A DNA stretch of 64,000 nucleotides from Devosia sp. ZB163 (GTDB lineage: Bacteria; Pseudomonadota; Alphaproteobacteria; Rhizobiales; Devosiaceae). The stretch spans positions 802,514 to 866,513 of the forward strand of contig NZ_JAQRMY010000003.1 of the NCBI RefSeq assembly GCF_028613635.1. Reading direction: 5' to 3'. The notes below the pieces were generated by a model. It saw nothing but the letters and a program-made list of their open reading frames with translations, did not search any database and was not told where the DNA came from. Below, piece by piece: positions 44,139 through 52,019 of this stretch. A program made the position numbers and the translations under genes. Within the stretch, counting starts at the first letter, position 1; each line of letters opens with the position of its first letter.

Positions 44139-44244
44139 TCGCCGCGTACGCTCGCCGGCACCGACCCATCAAGCTGACCCACCGCTTGTACTGGGCTTTT
44201 CGACGCGACCTGTCACCACGGTTTGGTAGCTGTCGTCAAAACCC

Positions 44245-44284
44245 CTTGCCCATCCCCGCGATTGCCCCTATCAGGACCGGCGAC
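44245..44284 (+). promoter_or_regulatory. Promoter of the tRNA-Ser gene
   Basis: TTGCCC and TATCAG with a 17-nt spacer end just before the tRNA 5' end, consistent with a sigma-70 promoter that once drove the intact tRNA gene. Confidence 0.5.
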
Positions 44285-44327
44285 GGAGAGGTGGCCGAGT
44301 GGTCGAAGGCACGCCCCTGCTAAGGGC
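44285..44327 (+). pseudogene. 5' half of tRNA-Ser(GCT), cut at the anticodon arm
   Basis: GGAGAGG acceptor, TGGCCGAGTGGTCGAAGGC D-arm and CCCCTGCTAAGGG anticodon loop (anticodon GCT, Ser) match the 5' half of bacterial tRNA-Ser. After GGGC at 44327 the sequence departs and no variable loop, T-arm or 3' acceptor follows. The integrase gene ends at 44341. This is the left end of an integrated phage that broke the tRNA gene here. Confidence 0.85.
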
Positions 44328-44330
44328 TCG
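44310..44330. other. Left attachment site (attL) of the prophage, approximate
   Basis: The tRNA anticodon-loop region, where host tRNA sequence ends and element sequence starts, is the usual tyrosine-integrase crossover point. The exact core cannot be fixed without the right end, which is outside the window. Confidence 0.55.
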
Positions 44331-44340
44331 ATAGGATCGC

Positions 44341-45465
44341 TCATTTTCGCTTGCCTGCCAAGCGCTTGACCACGCTTCCGGTTTTGCCCTGTACAGCCAG
44401 CGTACGAGCGGCCTCTTTCCCGGCTCGGAACGCATCGCGAACGCGGGCCTCTGAATCCTCCGGGTGCGTGTAGGTATTGAGCATCACGGCGGGGCTTGCC
44501 CAGCGTCCTTCCTTGGCCGCGGAAACCGCGTCAACACCCTGACGGACGATCATCTCGGTTCCAAACCCGTGGCGGCCGGCGGCGTGGGGGGACAGGTATT
44601 CGATGCCCGCTCGCTTGCACGCAGCCTGCCAGCGGCGGTAGAGCGCACCGCTTCGCCCACCGGCAATAGTGAATACGCGCTTCTTCGCCTCCCCGCGGTA
44701 CGGCACTGGTAGGTTGGAGATCATCACGACAAGCTCGGGTTCGACGGTCACCCACTGCGTCGGGTGCCCCTTCGTGGCCGGGAGTCGCAGTCTGCCCGCA
44801 GAGAGGTCCATGTCGTCCTTGCGGGTCATGGCGATCGACTGGCTCACCCGAGCTCCGCGCGTGAACATGAAGTACGCCAAGGCGGCGTCTCTAGGCTCGG
44901 CATGCTCACAGAAGGCCAGCAGCCACGGCCAGCTCCCAGGCGTGCGAGGCTGGCGACTATCGACCCCCCTTAGCCGATCCTGGTTCATGGACGCTATGCG
45001 GTCGAATGCCTTTATGCGAATTGGCGAGCACTTGCCTAACTCGTGCGCGTGGTTGATGACAGACCGAACCGGCGTCACCACCTGACGCTGCCACGTGTCG
45101 GTTGAGGCGAGCGGGTACAGTTCCTTCGCCAGCTTGCGCACATAGGCCGGGGTGATGTCCTTTACCCGCATCTTGCCGATCCGGCGCATGATCGGGATGA
45201 GGTACTGCGCCTCTCGTTTACCCGCCGGGTATTCCAGAGACGCCATGCCGAACGTCAGCTCGTCTTCTGGCTTCGGCGCATCTGGTCCAAGGATACGACG
45301 GACCCGCGCCGCCCGGTATATTTCTTCGAGTTTGGCTTCCGCGACAACTCGGTCAGTCGTGCCAAGGCTCTCTCGGATATATCGGTCGTTATCAGGTCGA
45401 CGGCCTTTGACCCACCAGTAGCGGCCGCGTGGGTAGAGCTCGAGAGTTCTTTCCTCGTCGGACAT
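44341..45465 (-). CDS. Tyrosine-recombinase integrase
   Basis: A 374-residue phage integrase. Catalytic residues visible: Arg206 (RGARVS), His294-x3-Arg298 (SPHAAGRHGFG), Trp322 and nucleophile Tyr332 (MLNTYTHPED). The N-terminal arm-binding and SAM-like core-binding domains occupy residues 1-170. It ends 14 nt from the tRNA remnant, as expected for an element integrated in a tRNA gene. Its start overlaps the upstream gene by 211 nt. Confidence 0.9.
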   Translation of the reverse strand: MSDEERTLELYPRGRYWWVKGRRPDNDRYIRESLGTTDRVVAEAKLEEIYRAARVRRILGPDAPKPEDELTFGMASLEYPAGKREAQYLIPIMRRIGKMRVKDITPAYVRKLAKELYPLASTDTWQRQVVTPVRSVINHAHELGKCSPIRIKAFDRIASMNQDRLRGVDSRQPRTPGSWPWLLAFCEHAEPRDAALAYFMFTRGARVSQSIAMTRKDDMDLSAGRLRLPATKGHPTQWVTVEPELVVMISNLPVPYRGEAKKRVFTIAGGRSGALYRRWQAACKRAGIEYLSPHAAGRHGFGTEMIVRQGVDAVSAAKEGRWASPAVMLNTYTHPEDSEARVRDAFRAGKEAARTLAVQGKTGSVVKRLAGKRK

Positions 45466-45653
45466 GCCGGCTCCTCGAAGATCTGGTCGATATGCTCGGG
45501 AAGGAGAACGATCGCATTCCCCAGCGACCGATAGGCGCCCAACTGGCGCGCTTTCTCCCTCAGCGTGCGCTCGGATATTTCAACACCCGCGGCTGATAGT
45601 TCGGCAACCCACCCGGCAGGCGTTTTGCCCTCGGAAAGAATGCGTGGCGTCAT
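45255..45653 (-). CDS. Probable excisionase / DNA-binding protein
   Basis: A 132-residue protein. Residues 10-60 (KTPAGWVAELSAAGVEISERTLREKARQLGAYRSLGNAIVLLPEHIDQIFEE) look like a small excisionase-type winged helix. The C-terminal half overlaps the integrase N-terminus in another frame by 211 nt but still reads as a helical charged protein (TTDISERALARLTELSRKPNSKKY). It is coupled to the 35-residue ORF upstream by ATGA. Confidence 0.65.
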   Translation of the reverse strand: MTPRILSEGKTPAGWVAELSAAGVEISERTLREKARQLGAYRSLGNAIVLLPEHIDQIFEEPACPTRKELSSSTHAAATGGSKAVDLITTDISERALARLTELSRKPNSKKYTGRRGSVVSLDQMRRSQKTS

Positions 45654-45757
45654 CCCAGCACCCCCAACGCCTTAAGCCCTTGGTACGCAGCAGATGCGAT
45701 AATCCCGAGGCCAACAACAATAGCGGCCCATTTAGCTTCGGCCCCGTTGAGCTTCAT
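45650..45757 (-). CDS. 35-residue membrane peptide
   Basis: ATG at 45757, TGA at 45650-45652 overlapping the next start (ATGA). The translation includes AKWAAIVVGLGIIASAAY, one membrane helix. The stop of the gene upstream is directly adjacent. It is shorter than usual annotation cut-offs but lies in frame-perfect coupling. Confidence 0.65.
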   Translation of the reverse strand: MKLNGAEAKWAAIVVGLGIIASAAYQGLKALGVLG

Positions 45758-45961
45758 CTATTCAAGCTCCTTGAGGGCAGCGCGGCCGGCTTCGGTGATG
45801 CGATGGAAGCCGAGGTCATCCCCTTCGAGGAAGCCGGCCTTGACGAGCGCTGCCGTGTGAGCGCCCCACTTCTTGATGCCGGCGCGCATAGGATCCCCAA
45901 TGGTCCAGCCACCAGCCTCCCACCTCCGCAGCCACCATAGACGTTCGGTCGTCAGCTTCAT
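45758..45961 (-). CDS. Small phage protein
   Basis: A 67-residue protein, MKLTTERLWWLRRWEAGGWTIG ... HRITEAGRAALKELE, with the look of a small winged-helix fragment (GFHRITEAGRAAL). Unrecognised. It is coupled to genes on both sides. Confidence 0.6.
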   Translation of the reverse strand: MKLTTERLWWLRRWEAGGWTIGDPMRAGIKKWGAHTAALVKAGFLEGDDLGFHRITEAGRAALKELE

Positions 45962-46387
45962 CTATTCCACCTCTTGAGGGGTGAGGGAGAGGGCTTCGCG
46001 GGCGCGGCGGAAGTCGGCTTGCGTGAGGTATACCCAGCCGACGCCTTGCTCGTCGGGCAGAGGGTTGCCGTGGTAGTCGAGATCGCCGCGATCACCCATG
46101 TACTCGGCAAACGGCCTCAGCGCTTCTTTCAGCCGATACCTTTCGGCTTCGGCGGCTTGGGCGCGGGCTTCGAGATCGATGCACGTTTGAGAGAGGCCGT
46201 CGATAGCGTGGTCGGCTTCGCTCAATGCGGCGGCGGCTTCGGACTTGAGCGCGTTGTTGGCGACGAGAAAGTCGGAGACGGCGGCCCTTCGCTCCGCTTG
46301 GTCAGTGCTGACGACAGCACGTGCAAGAGGCTCGTCGGCGATGTGCCGCGGCTTCAGCCGCTCCACGAGGGCTCTGGTGTCGGTCAT
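45962..46387 (-). CDS. Ead/Ea22-like phage protein
   Basis: A 141-residue protein with a helical coiled region (ALKSEAAAALSEADHAIDGLSQTCIDLEARAQAAEAERYRLKEALRPFAEY) and GDRGDLDYHGNPLPDEQGVGWVYLTQADFRRAREAL, a pattern seen in phage Ead/Ea22 early-region proteins. ATGA overlap with the upstream gene at 46384-46387. Confidence 0.6.
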   Translation of the reverse strand: MTDTRALVERLKPRHIADEPLARAVVSTDQAERRAAVSDFLVANNALKSEAAAALSEADHAIDGLSQTCIDLEARAQAAEAERYRLKEALRPFAEYMGDRGDLDYHGNPLPDEQGVGWVYLTQADFRRAREALSLTPQEVE

Positions 46388-46590
46388 GGCGAGGGCTCTC
46401 CATTGTAGTTTGCGAACGCCCACGGTGTGCAATCTGGGCAGAACCAGCGGCGCTTGCGGCATGTCCAGCCGTAGCGGGCAAGTGCTGCAAGGGCCTCCTG
46501 ACGGGTGCGGCCGAGGCCGAGGTTAGCCTGCTCGCACTTGCGGCAATGAACCTCGTAGGAAGCGAGGACAATCCCGTCGATGCTCGCCAT
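46384..46590 (-). CDS. Zinc-ribbon small phage protein
   Basis: A 68-residue protein with CRKC and CPDC (VHCRKCEQANLG, RRWFCPDCTPWAF), a four-cysteine zinc ribbon. The start at 46590 (MASIDGIVLASYEVH) is chosen because the frame further upstream is Pro-rich. Confidence 0.65.
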   Translation of the reverse strand: MASIDGIVLASYEVHCRKCEQANLGLGRTRQEALAALARYGWTCRKRRWFCPDCTPWAFANYNGEPSP

Positions 46591-46591
46591 C

Positions 46592-47731
46592 TCACTGCCC
46601 CCGACCTGATGGAGGATTGGGAAGGGCGGCGGTGAGAGCGGCAATGGCCGCATCAAGCTCCGGTATCAGATTGTCCCGGTCGCCGTAGCCATCCTCAATG
46701 AGCACGCTATTCAGCGCTCTAAGCTTGCCGACCATCGCCTCCGTTACCTCGCTCCTGACGGGTGAGGTGTAGAGGGGCTGAACCTCGGCATGGTCTTCTC
46801 CGAAGGCGGTGAACTCCGGCTTGGTGCTGGCGTACTTCCAATCGAACCCGTCGATCGCTTCAATGTCGAAACGCCACCGGAACGCCACCGGCTCTGCCTT
46901 TGCCTCTGCGACGGGCTCAAGGGCGGCGTTTGCGCTGGCGACGATGAACGGGCCGTCGATGTGGCCAACATGATCGACCACGACGTTGCCGTGTGCGTCC
47001 TCGATCCAGTCGTGGTGCAGCGCTTCCCGCCGCTCGTACTTCCACGGCAGTGGGCTTAGATGCTCCGGCGGCTTCACCATCCCGGCCTTTGCCTCTGCGG
47101 GGCGTGAGCGGCTGGCGGCGAGCTTGACCGGCATGCCGAGCTTTTCGGACTTGCTGTTGAACGCCTCGGTCACGCACACGGCTAGGTCGAGCCCGGCCGC
47201 GTTGGCGAGCAGGTCGAGATAGATCAGCACGTCGCCGATCTCGGTCGCCAGCATGGCGGTGTAGGCGGCAGGGTCGTGGTCATTGCCGACCGTCCCGAGC
47301 ATGGGCCTGCGCAACTTCTTGACCACGTTGCAGGCTTCCCCGACTTCGCCGGCGAGGGCGTTTGACCAGTCGGCCAGCGTCCAGTTTTCGGAGCCGCCCC
47401 AATGGGCCTGCCGGTCGAGATTGGCCTTGCGGAGATCGGCAAGCGTCAGCGCCTCCACTTCCGCCTCAGTTGGCTCGGGCCGCGTCGGTTGAGCGGCTGA
47501 TAGAGCGGCTTCGAGGGCGGCAATGTCCTCGACCGAGCGCGTGTCATACAAGGCGCAGCATCGGGCCCACCACTCGTCGCGCTTCTTCGCTGCCTCGTCC
47601 GCGCCGACCAGCCACGTCTGCTTTGCCTTGCGGTCGTAGAACACGAGCATCAGCACCGCGTCCTGCCACGCCTTGTCTGTCATCCAGGCGATCTGTTCGC
47701 GCTCGATCATCTCTTCGGTGACGCTTGTCAT
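46592..47731 (-). CDS. MazG-domain fusion protein
   Basis: A 379-residue protein. Residues 1-80 hold a helical domain (EREQIAWMTDKAWQDAVLMLVFYDRKAK), residues 115-200 a MazG-like NTP pyrophosphohydrolase with the paired acidic motifs GEVGEA (Glu129, Glu132) and TEIGDVLIYLD (Glu164, Asp167), and the C-terminal 150 residues an Ea22-like tail. Phage MazG proteins lower ppGpp or clean NTP pools. Its start overlaps the preceding gene by ATGA. Confidence 0.8.
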   Translation of the reverse strand: MTSVTEEMIEREQIAWMTDKAWQDAVLMLVFYDRKAKQTWLVGADEAAKKRDEWWARCCALYDTRSVEDIAALEAALSAAQPTRPEPTEAEVEALTLADLRKANLDRQAHWGGSENWTLADWSNALAGEVGEACNVVKKLRRPMLGTVGNDHDPAAYTAMLATEIGDVLIYLDLLANAAGLDLAVCVTEAFNSKSEKLGMPVKLAASRSRPAEAKAGMVKPPEHLSPLPWKYERREALHHDWIEDAHGNVVVDHVGHIDGPFIVASANAALEPVAEAKAEPVAFRWRFDIEAIDGFDWKYASTKPEFTAFGEDHAEVQPLYTSPVRSEVTEAMVGKLRALNSVLIEDGYGDRDNLIPELDAAIAALTAALPNPPSGRGQ

Positions 47732-47946
47732 GTCTGAGCCTCGGTCTCGGGCTCGGAACCGTCGATCTCCTGTTCTGCCCAGCCCCCCAGGACGGAAGCA
47801 AACCAGTCGGAATTCATGTCCGATTTCTCGCCAACGCCGTCCCTGACGAGATCGGCAAACCACTCTGCTATTTCCATCCGCTCATCGTAGGTCTGTTTCT
47901 TCAGCAACTCGGCGATCTGAAGGTTGGTCGGGTCGTCTTTGCTCAT
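47728..47946 (-). CDS. Small phage protein
   Basis: A 72-residue acidic protein (MSKDDPTNLQIAELLKKQTYDERMEIAEWFADLV...). Unrecognised. ATGA overlaps with genes on both sides mark it as part of the same operon. Confidence 0.6.
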   Translation of the reverse strand: MSKDDPTNLQIAELLKKQTYDERMEIAEWFADLVRDGVGEKSDMNSDWFASVLGGWAEQEIDGSEPETEAQT

Positions 47947-48338
47947 GGCTTGCCTCGAAACTGGTTGATGATGCGGACCCCCTCTTCGTCGTCCCCGCTC
48001 ACAGCCCACAACAGCAGGGCTACGTGCAGGGGGTCGACACCGACAGAGGCCCAATAGGCTTCTTCGTTCATGGAGTGCTGGCGGTCGTGTTCTGACCGGG
48101 CCAGTGGTACGACCCAACGGTCATCCGGCTTTTCGCCCATCCCTGTCGCCGGCTTGGCGTACCGAGTGCTGGCGAAGCGGATATGCGCGGGATCTACCCG
48201 GCCGGTGCCAGGAACAAGCGAGGGCAGGGACGCAACCCACCTGAGGTGAGATGCTGCCTTGTCGCGGGGCTTCCGGCTCTGGCGCTGCGGGCGGTTCACT
48301 GAGAACGCAGTGGCGGGGCGGATTATCTCGTAGCCCAA
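47943..48338 (-). CDS. Ref/DUF968-like HNH nuclease
   Basis: A 131-residue protein. The core HIRFASTRY, GMGEKPDDRWVVPLARSEHDRQH and EEAYWASVGVDPL matches DUF968/Ref-like phage recombination nucleases (histidines at 52, 84 and 88; the family normally reads HIR...GKKPDD..VVPLC..HH..QH). Cysteine of the normal PLC is Ala here. It would cut DNA with RecA. Confidence 0.72.
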   Translation of the reverse strand: MGYEIIRPATAFSVNRPQRQSRKPRDKAASHLRWVASLPSLVPGTGRVDPAHIRFASTRYAKPATGMGEKPDDRWVVPLARSEHDRQHSMNEEAYWASVGVDPLHVALLLWAVSGDDEEGVRIINQFRGKP

Positions 48339-48788
48339 TTATGCCGCCCTCCGCTCGCCCTTGGCCCGCATGTGCTCCATGTAGAGCGGCAGCGGGTCAT
48401 AGCCGCAGAGCTTCACCAGGCGGGCGAGCGCGGCATCGAAGAATGCGGTGAAGCGTTCCTGCGGGCACTCAGCGAACGACTTCGACGCCGGCACGCGGTA
48501 GTAGATCAGGCCGTGCTCGGTCGGGATCGCGATCTGCCGCACGAAGCCAACCTCCAGCTGCAGCCAGTCGGAAAGCTCGTCCTTCGTTGGCCACGGGTCG
48601 GCAGCCTCGACGTTGGCGCAAACCCATGCCAGCAGGCCCCAATAGGTACCGAGCTGCGACAGCGATCGCGCCTTCGTCGCCGTGACGTTCAGGTCGGCGT
48701 GCTCGGGCAGGTCGGCCATGATGTCGGCCCAATCGGGAGACGGGGCGTAGAGGGTCGCGCCTTTGCGGCGAAGGACGAGCTTGGTCAT
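48339..48788 (-). CDS. Phage DUF1367/NinB-like protein
   Basis: A 149-residue protein with TKARSLSQLGTYWGLLAWVCANVEAADPWPTKDELSDWLQLEVGFVRQI, as seen in phage NinB/DUF1367-like recombination-region proteins. Assignment is by pattern only. It starts where the next gene upstream ends. Confidence 0.55.
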   Translation of the reverse strand: MTKLVLRRKGATLYAPSPDWADIMADLPEHADLNVTATKARSLSQLGTYWGLLAWVCANVEAADPWPTKDELSDWLQLEVGFVRQIAIPTEHGLIYYRVPASKSFAECPQERFTAFFDAALARLVKLCGYDPLPLYMEHMRAKGERRAA

Positions 48789-49003
48789 CAGCCGGCCCTC
48801 GCTGCCGCGAACATCCGAGCGACGTACCGCTCACGCAGCACCTCGTATTCCTGCCACTGCTCGACACTGGCACCCTCGGCCACAAGCCTTGCTTCGATGT
48901 CCCGGCATACGTCCGACAACTGCTCATCGGTCGCTGCGGAATCCATCCGAACCTCATCGGTGAGGTGGAGGAGGGGCCGCTTGAGAAATGATCCGCCTCT
49001 CAT
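48788..49003 (-). CDS. Small phage protein
   Basis: A 71-residue helical protein (DEQLSDVCRDIEARLVAEGASVEQWQEYEVLRERYVARMFAAARAG). Unrecognised. It overlaps both neighbours by a few nt. Confidence 0.6.
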   Translation of the reverse strand: MRGGSFLKRPLLHLTDEVRMDSAATDEQLSDVCRDIEARLVAEGASVEQWQEYEVLRERYVARMFAAARAG

Positions 49004-49605
49004 GCTTCCACCCTCGCGTCAGGCAGGTTCATGCGAGTGGCGAATTCCTCGAACTCACCAGCGAGGCGGGCGCAGTCGTCTGCCATGCCGGGATAGCGAT
49101 AGGCACGCAGGGTCTGCGGAGCCGATACCCGATAGACCTTCGGCTCCATCTCCCTGATTTCGAAGATGTGCCACTCGAAGGCGTCGGCACCGAAGATGTC
49201 GAGGTAGAAGCGCCACTGGCAGCCCTCGAGGTAGCGGTCCAGGTCGACGCGCGAGGTAGTCTTGTGGTCGACCACGCGCTTGCCGTCGAGGCAGTCGACC
49301 TTGCCCGTCACCGTGAGCCCGCCGTACTCCTTGAACGCGCGCAACTCGCGGATGAAGGGCAGGGCGATCTCGGCATCGGGCAGGTGGAAGGTGTAGCCCA
49401 TGGCGGCGAACGTCTCGTGTTCGCCGTCCTGCGCATTCTCGATGGCGGCATGGAACGCCGTGCCGGCCATCATCGCCTCGCTGGGCTCATCGGTCGTGAT
49501 TGACCGGATGAAGTCCTCGACGGTCGGCTCTTCCTGATCCTCGAAGAGAGGCTTCCAGTTGAGCCAGCGCCGATAAGCCTCGATGTTCGAAACGCGGGCC
49601 AGCAT
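49000..49605 (-). CDS. PD-(D/E)XK exonuclease, Cas4/RecB-like
   Basis: A 201-residue protein with the RecB-type nuclease residues His52 (GTAFHAAIE), Asp104 (GKVDCLDG) and Asp113-His-Lys115 (VVDHKTTS), then QWRFYLDIF. With the ATPase upstream it probably forms a phage recombination pair that makes and anneals single-stranded ends. Confidence 0.8.
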   Translation of the reverse strand: MLARVSNIEAYRRWLNWKPLFEDQEEPTVEDFIRSITTDEPSEAMMAGTAFHAAIENAQDGEHETFAAMGYTFHLPDAEIALPFIRELRAFKEYGGLTVTGKVDCLDGKRVVDHKTTSRVDLDRYLEGCQWRFYLDIFGADAFEWHIFEIREMEPKVYRVSAPQTLRAYRYPGMADDCARLAGEFEEFATRMNLPDARVEA

Positions 49606-50513
49606 CAGGCGGCCTGCTTTTCGGCGGCCGCGACATAGGCTTTCCTGGCGTCGTCAAAGACCAGCCCGAGTTCCTTCGCCCGGTCACGGACCATGATCTT
49701 GCATGCATGCCCGGCGTCCTTGGCGCGACCGAGAAGGCCGTTCAGGTGATCGGCCGTGGTCACGTTGGGCAAGGTGGTGCGGAACCACTCCTGTTCCGCC
49801 TGCGCGGCCCGCTGGTCCTCGGTGAGCGCGTTCAGCCGGTCCTTAGTGGTCTGGATCACGCCGGCAAGGAAGCTGGCAAACTCCGGGCTTTCGAAGTGGG
49901 GAACCTGCAGCGGCTCCAACTGGCCGGGGTTCTTGCCGAAGGCGGCATCGGTCGGGGAGAAGCGCAGCCAGCGTTTGCCGTCCGAAATCACCAGCCGCCC
50001 CATGGCATCGGCGGCCTTGTAGATCTCGCCCTTCGACCCGCCCTGCACGTCCAGGCGTTCAATCACGTCATCGCCGTTGCGCTGCTCGTCCATGTGGGCG
50101 ATCAGCACCACGTCCTTGCCAAAGCTGTTCAGCAGCTTGAGGAAGGAGCCGAAGCGGGACTTGAGTTCGCCATAGCCCTGCAGGGTCAGGGCGCCGCCGC
50201 GACCATGCTTGGGATTGGCTCGGATGATGTCCACGGTCAGGCAGTCGAGGGCGCGGCCGGCCGTATCGACAATGACGGTCGAGAACGGCGCCAAGTCCTC
50301 GGCGGTGATGCCAGCGACATCCTGCCAGTCGGTGACGCGCACCACGTCCTTGCGGTTCGCGGCCCTGTGGCTGCCGTTGTCGAAGTCGAGCAGCAGCGGC
50401 GCGTCGGCGGTGAACGCCAGCGAGGTCTTGGCGATGCCGGGCGGGCCGTAGATGACCATGTTCAGGCGATCGACCTTGATGGGGTCGGCGGCGCGGGTGA
50501 TCTTAAGCGGCAT
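49605..50513 (-). CDS. Sak4-like phage ATPase
   Basis: A 302-residue RecA-fold protein with Walker A GPPGIAKT (residues 23-30), Walker B STVIVDTAGRAL and QGYGELKSRFGSFL. This pattern matches Sak4/AAA_24 phage single-strand annealing ATPases. It directly precedes the nuclease gene. Confidence 0.72.
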   Translation of the reverse strand: MPLKITRAADPIKVDRLNMVIYGPPGIAKTSLAFTADAPLLLDFDNGSHRAANRKDVVRVTDWQDVAGITAEDLAPFSTVIVDTAGRALDCLTVDIIRANPKHGRGGALTLQGYGELKSRFGSFLKLLNSFGKDVVLIAHMDEQRNGDDVIERLDVQGGSKGEIYKAADAMGRLVISDGKRWLRFSPTDAAFGKNPGQLEPLQVPHFESPEFASFLAGVIQTTKDRLNALTEDQRAAQAEQEWFRTTLPNVTTADHLNGLLGRAKDAGHACKIMVRDRAKELGLVFDDARKAYVAAAEKQAA

Positions 50514-50676
50514 TGGATGGTTCCTTGTTGCTGGAATTGACGGGCCGGTCGCTCAGGCCGGATGGTGATCTGGTGAGGAGGTATTCGGCCTCTACCCACT
50601 TGCCCCGGTGCATGACCCACTTGAGCTTGAGGGCTTCGCTTTCGGCCGCGTGAGGGAGGAGGATGGGGGCGCTCAT
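50503..50676 (-). CDS. 57-residue phage protein
   Basis: ATG at 50676 (ATGA with the gene upstream, whose stop is 50673-50675) and TAA at 50503-50505, 11 nt into the ATPase gene. It reads MSAPILLPHAAESEALKLKW and then RGKWVEAEYLLTRSPSG. Unrecognised, but the coupling on both ends argues for translation. Confidence 0.65.
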   Translation of the reverse strand: MSAPILLPHAAESEALKLKWVMHRGKWVEAEYLLTRSPSGLSDRPVNSSNKEPSNAA

Positions 50677-51464
50677 GCCGCTGCCCTCGCGTCGATGTTC
50701 CGGCGCTCAACGGTGAAGGTGTAGGCGGCGACCCAAGGGTTGCCGCGCCATGCTTCCGGGCCGTTGATCCTGCGCCAAAGCTCCGCGTACGCCTCGCGGG
50801 CTGTGTCCCAGGTCCGCTCGTTGAATGGCTCGGGGGCGCAAAAGGCATGCAGCCGACCGTGCCCAGCAAGCGTCTGCTGAATACCCTCGGCGAGCGCATC
50901 CTCCTCGCTGAGGTCCTGCAGCCGCTGCACCCTCACGTCGGTGACGGTGAGGGTGAGGCGCGAGGCCCAGCGGGGCATGAAGATCGAAGGGCGCACCAAG
51001 GCGGACGGGGGAATGTTTTCGTACCAGCCTTCGGCGTTAAGCTCGGCCCCGGCTTTTTCGACGCGGGCGCAGACGCGCTCCAGAAAGTCCTCGCTGTCGG
51101 GCGAAAGCGACCGGCTCTTGGCATCGTCTGCCGCGTAGGTGACCCACACGTCGCCGTCATCGCTCCATGAGGTAATCCGGTGGGTCTCTTTGACCCACAG
51201 CCGATCGCCCGGCTCGAACCGCCCATAGTGACGGTGATAGCCGTCCTCGCCCCAATCGGACTCGCCCACCGGCAGATCGTCGGGATGGTAGTACGGCACG
51301 AGCAGCCGCTGCACGCCGGCTGGGTTGTCGACCTTGGCGTGCGCGAAGCTGTGCGGATAGTCCTTCGGCCCCTGCCACTTGAACGCCCGCCGCGTCTGCG
51401 TCTTGGTGCCGGCGAGCAGGGCGCGGACCATGGGGGGGCTGAACAGGATGGGCTTGTCGCTCAT
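50673..51464 (-). CDS. Phage ASCH/PUA-like domain protein
   Basis: A 263-residue protein. KPILFSPPMVRALLAGTKTQTRR, YGRFEPGDRLWVKETHRI and MPRWASRLTLTVTDVRVQRLQDLSEEDALAEGI are the conserved blocks of a frequent phage protein with an ASCH-like RNA-binding fold. Function unknown. Confidence 0.7.
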   Translation of the reverse strand: MSDKPILFSPPMVRALLAGTKTQTRRAFKWQGPKDYPHSFAHAKVDNPAGVQRLLVPYYHPDDLPVGESDWGEDGYHRHYGRFEPGDRLWVKETHRITSWSDDGDVWVTYAADDAKSRSLSPDSEDFLERVCARVEKAGAELNAEGWYENIPPSALVRPSIFMPRWASRLTLTVTDVRVQRLQDLSEEDALAEGIQQTLAGHGRLHAFCAPEPFNERTWDTAREAYAELWRRINGPEAWRGNPWVAAYTFTVERRNIDARAAA

Positions 51465-51568
51465 GCCGTCACTCCAATTGCGATGAGGAAGATCGCGACA
51501 GCGAACTCAGTGGCGAGGAAGATCGCGAGGTCTGACATGTCGCCGCGATGGAAGAGGCGGAGGTTCAT
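51461..51568 (-). CDS. 35-residue membrane peptide
   Basis: ATG 51568, TGA 51461-51463 with ATGA overlaps on both sides. Translation contains SDLAIFLATEFAVAIFLIAIG, one membrane helix after a basic start (NLRLFHRGDM). Confidence 0.65.
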   Translation of the reverse strand: MNLRLFHRGDMSDLAIFLATEFAVAIFLIAIGVTA

Positions 51569-51774
51569 GGCGCCTGCTCCATTGCTTCGTCGTCGATGTC
51601 ATCCAGCGTGCGGGGCTCGCACTCGACCATGCCGGTGCCTTCGCACTCAGGGCAGATCACCTGCCGGAAGTCGGGTTCAGTGGCTCCGCTGCTTGCCGGG
51701 AGCGGGCCTTCATCCCATTCCCCGGCGCCGTCACAGCAGGGGCAGGGAGCAAAGCCGGTGTAGCGGTCGCTCAT
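51565..51774 (-). CDS. Zinc-ribbon phage protein
   Basis: A 69-residue protein with CPCCDGAGEWDEG and CPECEGTGMVEC, two DnaJ-type CxxCxGxG repeats. Such small proteins are frequent in phage early regions. ATGA overlaps at both ends. Confidence 0.7.
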   Translation of the reverse strand: MSDRYTGFAPCPCCDGAGEWDEGPLPASSGATEPDFRQVICPECEGTGMVECEPRTLDDIDDEAMEQAP

Positions 51775-52019
51775 GACTTCACCTCCGGTCGCGCCGGACG
51801 ATTGCACCAGTCGCAACGCCGCATGCAGAGGTCGCAGCCGCCATCGGGATCGATGCAGGCGTATTCCTCGAAGCAGTGCGAGACGTAGCCTTCTCCACCG
51901 CAGTTCGGGCAATCGAGGGTGTCATCGGGGTCGTACTCGTCGCCTTGGCTGCTGGCATACGTGTTGTCGCGGGCGCTCATGGCGACAGAGGTTGCCTTGT
52001 TCACTCTCTCGCCCATCAC
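51771..52019 (-). CDS. Zinc-finger phage protein
   Basis: An 82-residue protein with CPNCGGEGYVSHC, CIDPDGGCDLCMRRCDWC; nine cysteines suggest two zinc sites. Start at 52019 (ATGATG) overlaps the upstream stop. Confidence 0.65.
   Translation of the reverse strand: MMGERVNKATSVAMSARDNTYASSQGDEYDPDDTLDCPNCGGEGYVSHCFEEYACIDPDGGCDLCMRRCDWCNRPARPEVKS

Noticed and set aside
44285..44360. A complete tRNA-Ser gene
   Set aside because: The sequence after 44327 cannot form the anticodon 3' strand, variable arm, T-arm or acceptor.
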